A stretch of 64,000 bases of DNA. It comes from Isochrysis galbana. Its lineage: Eukaryota; Haptophyta; Isochrysidales; Isochrysidaceae. A program made the position numbers and the translations under genes. Each line of letters starts with the position of its first letter. The first letter of the stretch is position 1. Below are positions 60,230-64,000 of this stretch, in pieces. Where the stretch lies: positions 142,701 to 206,700 of the forward strand of contig CM030940.1 in the NCBI GenBank assembly GCA_018136815.1, written 5' to 3'. Under the pieces are notes generated by a model. It was not told the origin of the DNA. It saw only the letters and a program-made list of their open reading frames with translations, and searched no databases.

Positions 60230-61801
60230 TCAATAATTCTCTGCGGAAAGTTCGTCGAGAATGGCCTCCTCGAGCTCGGGCCAGGTAAAGTAGGACACGG
60301 GCGTAGTAGAAAAGTCCTCAAGCGCGTCCTCCTCGTAAAAAGAAGGGGGTGCTGAACGGCTGCTGGGCTCCGTCAGCTCCATAAGGGATAAATAGGGCGC
60401 CGCTGAGCCAGTTGTACACGCGGCACAGGCTAAAGCGCCTCCTTGTGCCTGCGGCTCAACACGCCACGGCTGGGTCGCTTGCACATCCAGCGTGCGTATC
60501 GGTGTGGAAGGCGATGCAAGATGCGCCAAATAGGCGCTCCCCACCTGACGCAGCTTGGATACAAACTTGTCGCACAGCTCGCGCCCGCCACCGGCAGCCT
60601 GCTCGGTGCGGCATACAACGTACTCTTGCTCGAGCTGTCGGCCAGTGTCGCGGTAGATGCCTTGATCCATTGCGCTGAAGAAGAGGTTAGACTCGGGCAG
60701 CCAGGCCTTTCGAGATGGCTTCACAGGCAACGAGGCGATCAGCTGCTCCCACGCATCGCGCGCTTGTAATAATCGGGCTTCATTGTCGTGTGAATCATCG
60801 CGTGCGTCGGCATGACCGCTGTCCAATGCTGCGCACCTCCCCATTTGATGTCCATCACGTGGGCCTGGACTCGTTCGGACGGCACTGGAGACGGCCATCA
60901 TCGACGGCTGGGTGGTCACCATCACCGGCTTAGGTTTGGATTGGAGATATGGTGAAGCCGAACTTTTTGATCGCCCGGTGATATCAGCCGGTGCTGACGT
61001 GATTGGGAAAGTCGCCACAGGCATGGGGGTGGGACGGCAATCGATGTGGTACCCTAAGGTTGCGCAATCTCCTCGATACTCCTCTTTTGGAGGGAAGCAG
61101 ACTGCTTCGGCCTCGGCAGACCCATTGATGGTCCAGTCCCGCCTTGGATCGTCAAACGAACGGATGCATGCGGACTTGGCATCGAGAGCTTGCACAGCGC
61201 TGGTGGACAACCGCTTGCGCCCCTTGCTCATCTTGACTTCTGCGTACAGATTTGCTGCGACTTGCATCGACCAATCATTGTATGCCCCGCAAGAGGCGCG
61301 CTTGTCGTGCGACTCGGATATCAGAAACGGTGAAGCTCGGCTACTACGATTGTCCAGGTCGATGGCCTGTCGAATATGGCCGAGACGGTTGAGCTTGTGT
61401 GGCTCGGGGACGGCTCTCTTGATGCTGGAGTAGGTGGACAGTCGGCTCGGCGACATGGTCGCTCGCGGGCCGCCCGACAGGGACTGTGAAGAGCCATTGC
61501 AAATCTTTTGGAGACAACGTGACTGCTCCAGCCCCTCAGCGCGGTCAGCCTCGACCAGCTGGCTGCTGGCGCCATCCGCACAGAGCAAGGCGTCGAGGTG
61601 GTGCAGCCAGTCGGAGTCCTCTTGGGGAAGGGGCTCGAGGCGGGGGTCACGATCGTGGTGGTGAAGCGGCTCCCACTGCATCGACGCTCTCTGAGGCGAG
61701 ACGCTCAGGCTCCGGTCCGCGTTGAGGTCGAGGGACATCCTCCTCCTCCCTCCCCTTCCCCCTGTCCCCCCTTCCCCTTCCCCAGCCGGGAAGAACGGCA
61801 T
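60230..61801 (-). CDS. unrecognised 523-residue protein
   Basis: One uninterrupted frame. The start could be ATG 61801 or, with a better purine context, ATG 61738 (MSLDLNADRS), giving 502 residues. No membrane helix or known domain. It is Ser/Arg-rich at the N-terminus, has a moderately conserved-looking middle (SFDDPRRDWTINGSAEAEAV, DAWEQLIASLPVKPSRKAWL), and a C-terminus rich in acidic and aromatic residues (FYEEDALEDFSTTPVSYFTW, PELEEAILDELS) reminiscent of acidic activation domains. Length, lack of repeats and lack of stops support a real gene. Regulatory function is only a guess. Confidence 0.55.
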   Translation of the reverse strand: MPFFPAGEGEGGTGGRGGRRRMSLDLNADRSLSVSPQRASMQWEPLHHHDRDPRLEPLPQEDSDWLHHLDALLCADGASSQLVEADRAEGLEQSRCLQKICNGSSQSLSGGPRATMSPSRLSTYSSIKRAVPEPHKLNRLGHIRQAIDLDNRSSRASPFLISESHDKRASCGAYNDWSMQVAANLYAEVKMSKGRKRLSTSAVQALDAKSACIRSFDDPRRDWTINGSAEAEAVCFPPKEEYRGDCATLGYHIDCRPTPMPVATFPITSAPADITGRSKSSASPYLQSKPKPVMVTTQPSMMAVSSAVRTSPGPRDGHQMGRCAALDSGHADARDDSHDNEARLLQARDAWEQLIASLPVKPSRKAWLPESNLFFSAMDQGIYRDTGRQLEQEYVVCRTEQAAGGGRELCDKFVSKLRQVGSAYLAHLASPSTPIRTLDVQATQPWRVEPQAQGGALACAACTTGSAAPYLSLMELTEPSSRSAPPSFYEEDALEDFSTTPVSYFTWPELEEAILDELSAENY

Positions 61802-62088
61802 ATATCCGCAGATACTCGCACGAATTCCCTATGTAAAGGCGGGCGACCGACGAGTTGGCGCCGCCGCCGCGTTGTCTTCGATTCCCTCGCGGAGATCCGA
61901 CCGAGGCGCACTCGATCCCACGGACTCCGGTCCCTCGAGGCGATGGGGGAGGATGGAACGCTCGTCGGCGTCTCATGCACCTCGGCCGATCTCGGCCACC
62001 GCCCCACCGGGATCGAGCTCGAGCACCTTGTTGGCGCGATGAAATGTTGCAATAAGATCTCAGCGGCTGACGAGGCGGTGCGCGAGGG

Positions 62089-62158
<70 letters not shown>

Positions 62159-63180
62159 ACACACACACACACCACCCCGTGCGCAATCCGCAACTCAATG
62201 AGGCGCAGGCGTTTGTTTGGTGCTTGGGGTACAAGCGAGCGTTCGCGGTACAAGCGAACACTTGAGAACCTGGAACGCCCCTATTCGTGTCCCAAGGACG
62301 GCGTGCGAAAGACTCCTTTTGCGGAGCTCTGAAGCTTTGCAAGATGGTGCACGACGTTAGGGCGGTCAAACAGTGATTTATAACTTCTATCACTAACATG
62401 CGGGGGGGGCTGCATTTTTTGACCGTCCCCCCAAGCCCATAAAAACTCCTGGGGGGCTTACCTGCCTCCACGAAATATTGCCGAGCAAAATGGAAGACGG
62501 TGGGTTTTAGAAAGCGTTTTACCGCCCCCCTCGCCCCCCCTCTGTACTCGCGTTGGGGCTCTAATATGACAGAATTGGCGGTTGGCGGTCGCGCCGCGGG
62601 GACGATAAGATTCTTTAGGGGCCGTTGTTTCATGACACGCGATTCCCCCGAGATCCGTTCGCGCGATCGGGCGCCCGACCTTCATCCTTCATCAGGTGCC
62701 TAGAGCAGGGGCCTAAGTAAGGGAGAGATACGAAGAGGTCGCAAATTAAACCTAATTGCCCCCAAAAGCAGGCAAAAAAGCGCAGGGGAGATGGCAAATT
62801 AAACCAATTTGCGAGGCGCTTGGGAGGAAGAAAGGTGGGGAAACTTCCCTTTTCTTCGAGAGAAAGAAAGAGGACGCTCCACAACCCAAGATCCTAAGGG
62901 GTCCACGTGAAGCGTTTGACCGAGAACGAGAGAACGTAGAGAATTATGACGATAGATGCCGAACGGGCCGCCTTGGAACTACAATTGTACGCATACCGAT
63001 ACCGCAATAACTTACCGGTTTCGGGTGTGCTCAATCTGAACTTGGCGATTTGGCGTATACCGCAATCGACGTTGTGCTTGTCCAAGTATATCACGCTAGT
63101 ATCACCTGTAATGGTGTCAGTTGGTGTCAACGTGAATGGACTCGGTGTACCATCAATACCCTCAAGGCATTTGTACGAGG
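61802..63180. other. divergent upstream region with CA repeat
   Basis: Contains (AC)n at 62089-62172, and the inverted copy (62755-62945) of the repeat at 8262-8440. No gene seen; the long minus frame across the CA repeat is an artefact. Confidence 0.5.
62089..62172 (+). repeat. (AC)n microsatellite
   Basis: About 84 bp of AC dinucleotide with two CCAC interruptions near the end. Confidence 0.95.
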
Positions 63181-63299
63181 AATCTGAAAAGGCCGGGAGA
63201 CCCTCCGACCGGTTTTCGCCGGGGCTTTCCGCTCACGGTCAAAAATGCGAACATGTCGACCCCCCCCCCCCCCCCAATGTTAGTACTTAAATAGCCCTG

Positions 63300-63772
63300 T
63301 GTGGCCGCCCTATCTTTGAGTCCCTGCTGTGCGGCTTCCGCGTACGACTTTTGCACAAATGCTGACAGTGGTTTGGAGGTCGTAAAGGCCCCAATGATTG
63401 ATTGTTGTGTGAAGTGCCCGCCCCCGAGGGGTGCACTGATGGTAGGAAATGCCCCCATGGTGGGTGGCAGCAGGGAGTTCTTGTTGGGTGGGCAGGTCGG
63501 AGGAGGCAGGCGGCAGAGTCAGACTCCAACTTTGTTGGTCTGCAGGAAACATGGCTCTGCCTGTTCCCGTTCCCTACTAGCTTTTGGGGCTGCTGGGGAG
63601 GAGAGGGGGGGGGGGGGGGCATGTCGACGTCGTTGTCGGGTGGGGCAGAGAGGCCTGCGAGCGCTTCGGCTCCGGCGGCTTGGGGCGGCCCCTGTGGGGC
63701 GTCGTGGCGGCGGGGGGCTGGGAGGTGGGAGCGGTCGGCGCGCGCTACATCGCTAAAACTATAACAATATAT
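63300..63772 (-). mobile_element. family-2 retroelement 5' fragment, longest copy
   Basis: The minus strand begins AAAATATATTGTTATAGTTTT, AGCG, ATG (TAGCG replaces GAGCG), then the same 5' ORF region as 33376 (RADRSHLPAPRRHDAP in the alternative frame). It continues through AACAATCAATCATTGG, where the 33351 copy ends, for another ~110 bp. The stem is slightly degenerate (AAAATATA versus TATAGTTTT). Confidence 0.58.
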
Positions 63773-63861
63773 TTTCGAGACAGCCAAGAGGAAACGCGGC
63801 GGGAAAGATTCTTATGGAAAGAGCGCGGGTCAGCCGGTCGGCCATTATACACGTAAGTAAG

Positions 63862-63882
63862 GAGTCGATCGCGGATGCGACA
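63862..63882 (+). repeat. short repeat end TCGATCGCGGATGCGACA
   Basis: The same 18 bp closes repeats at 45228-45245, 45608-45625, 54472-54489 and 56040-56057. Here it is alone, followed by unrelated sequence to the window end, where no gene is recognised. Confidence 0.6.
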
Positions 63883-64000
63883 CGGCAGCCTTTACGCAGA
63901 GGCTCGTCGGCCACGCGTGGACGGCCGCGTCGGTGAGCAGGCCCTGGTTCTCGATGCCGAGTTCGAGTGAGGGCGAATCCTGCGAGGGGCGGGTCGAGAT

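Noticed and set aside
62086-62180. Minus-strand ORF with repeated Cys-Val across the CA repeat
   Set aside because: It is a translation of the dinucleotide repeat.

Overview
The window looks like nuclear DNA of a GC-rich unicellular eukaryotic alga. Genes are interrupted by short GT-AG introns (43 to 491 nt where I could place them). There are long CT/GA, CA and poly-C tracts, and a proline-rich PPSPPP surface protein of the kind common in algae. Most of the intergenic space is retrotransposon and MITE debris. A haptophyte-like alga is my guess, but the sequence does not prove the lineage. No bacterial operon, CRISPR array or rRNA gene is visible.

Host genes, left to right: the 3' part of NDOR1, the diflavin reductase of cytosolic Fe-S assembly (1-2300, +); a RecQ helicase (4567 to at least 6645, +); a NIPA-type magnesium transporter (11280-12817, +); an unrecognised AT-richer ORF (21422-22420, +); VPS54 of the GARP tethering complex, nine exons (24339-28266, +); a natural MPC1-MPC2 mitochondrial pyruvate carrier fusion (31672-32942, +); a PP2C phosphatase (36824-37811, -); a single-pass membrane hydroxyproline-rich protein (46142-49696, +); an FSH1/OVCA2-like serine hydrolase (52602-53384, -); a signal-anchored sulfotransferase-like protein (56976-58464, +); and an unrecognised 523-codon ORF (60230-61801, -). 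They are unrelated housekeeping genes and do not form a pathway cluster.

Mobile DNA dominates the rest. A 6.55 kb non-LTR retrotransposon (14179-20728) has a 16 bp target-site duplication and a related empty site at 56.27 kb. It encodes CCCH zinc fingers, APE endonuclease, reverse transcriptase and a C-terminal zinc knuckle, with one frameshift near 19250. A second, 5'-truncated relative keeps a 679-codon ORF (40965-43004, -). Shorter LINE tails lie at 8990-10100, 33740-33965 and 34069-34213. Several LINE copies end in a T-run on the sense strand. Non-autonomous ~0.9 kb retroelements (34688-35577 and 54928-55849) have 14-17 bp target duplications. Two MITE families with 8 bp target duplications and a hAT transposase remnant (50851-51561) complete the set, with a decayed retroviral-type integrase at 7369-7860.

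The two most unusual observations are these. First, the pyruvate carrier fusion has an extra hydrophobic linker that would give a SWEET-like 3-1-3 membrane layout. Second, different retroelement families all begin with a mini-hairpin of 6-8 bp placed 4-6 nt before the first ATGG. The stem sequences change between families while pairing is kept, which points to a selected structure at the element 5' end.
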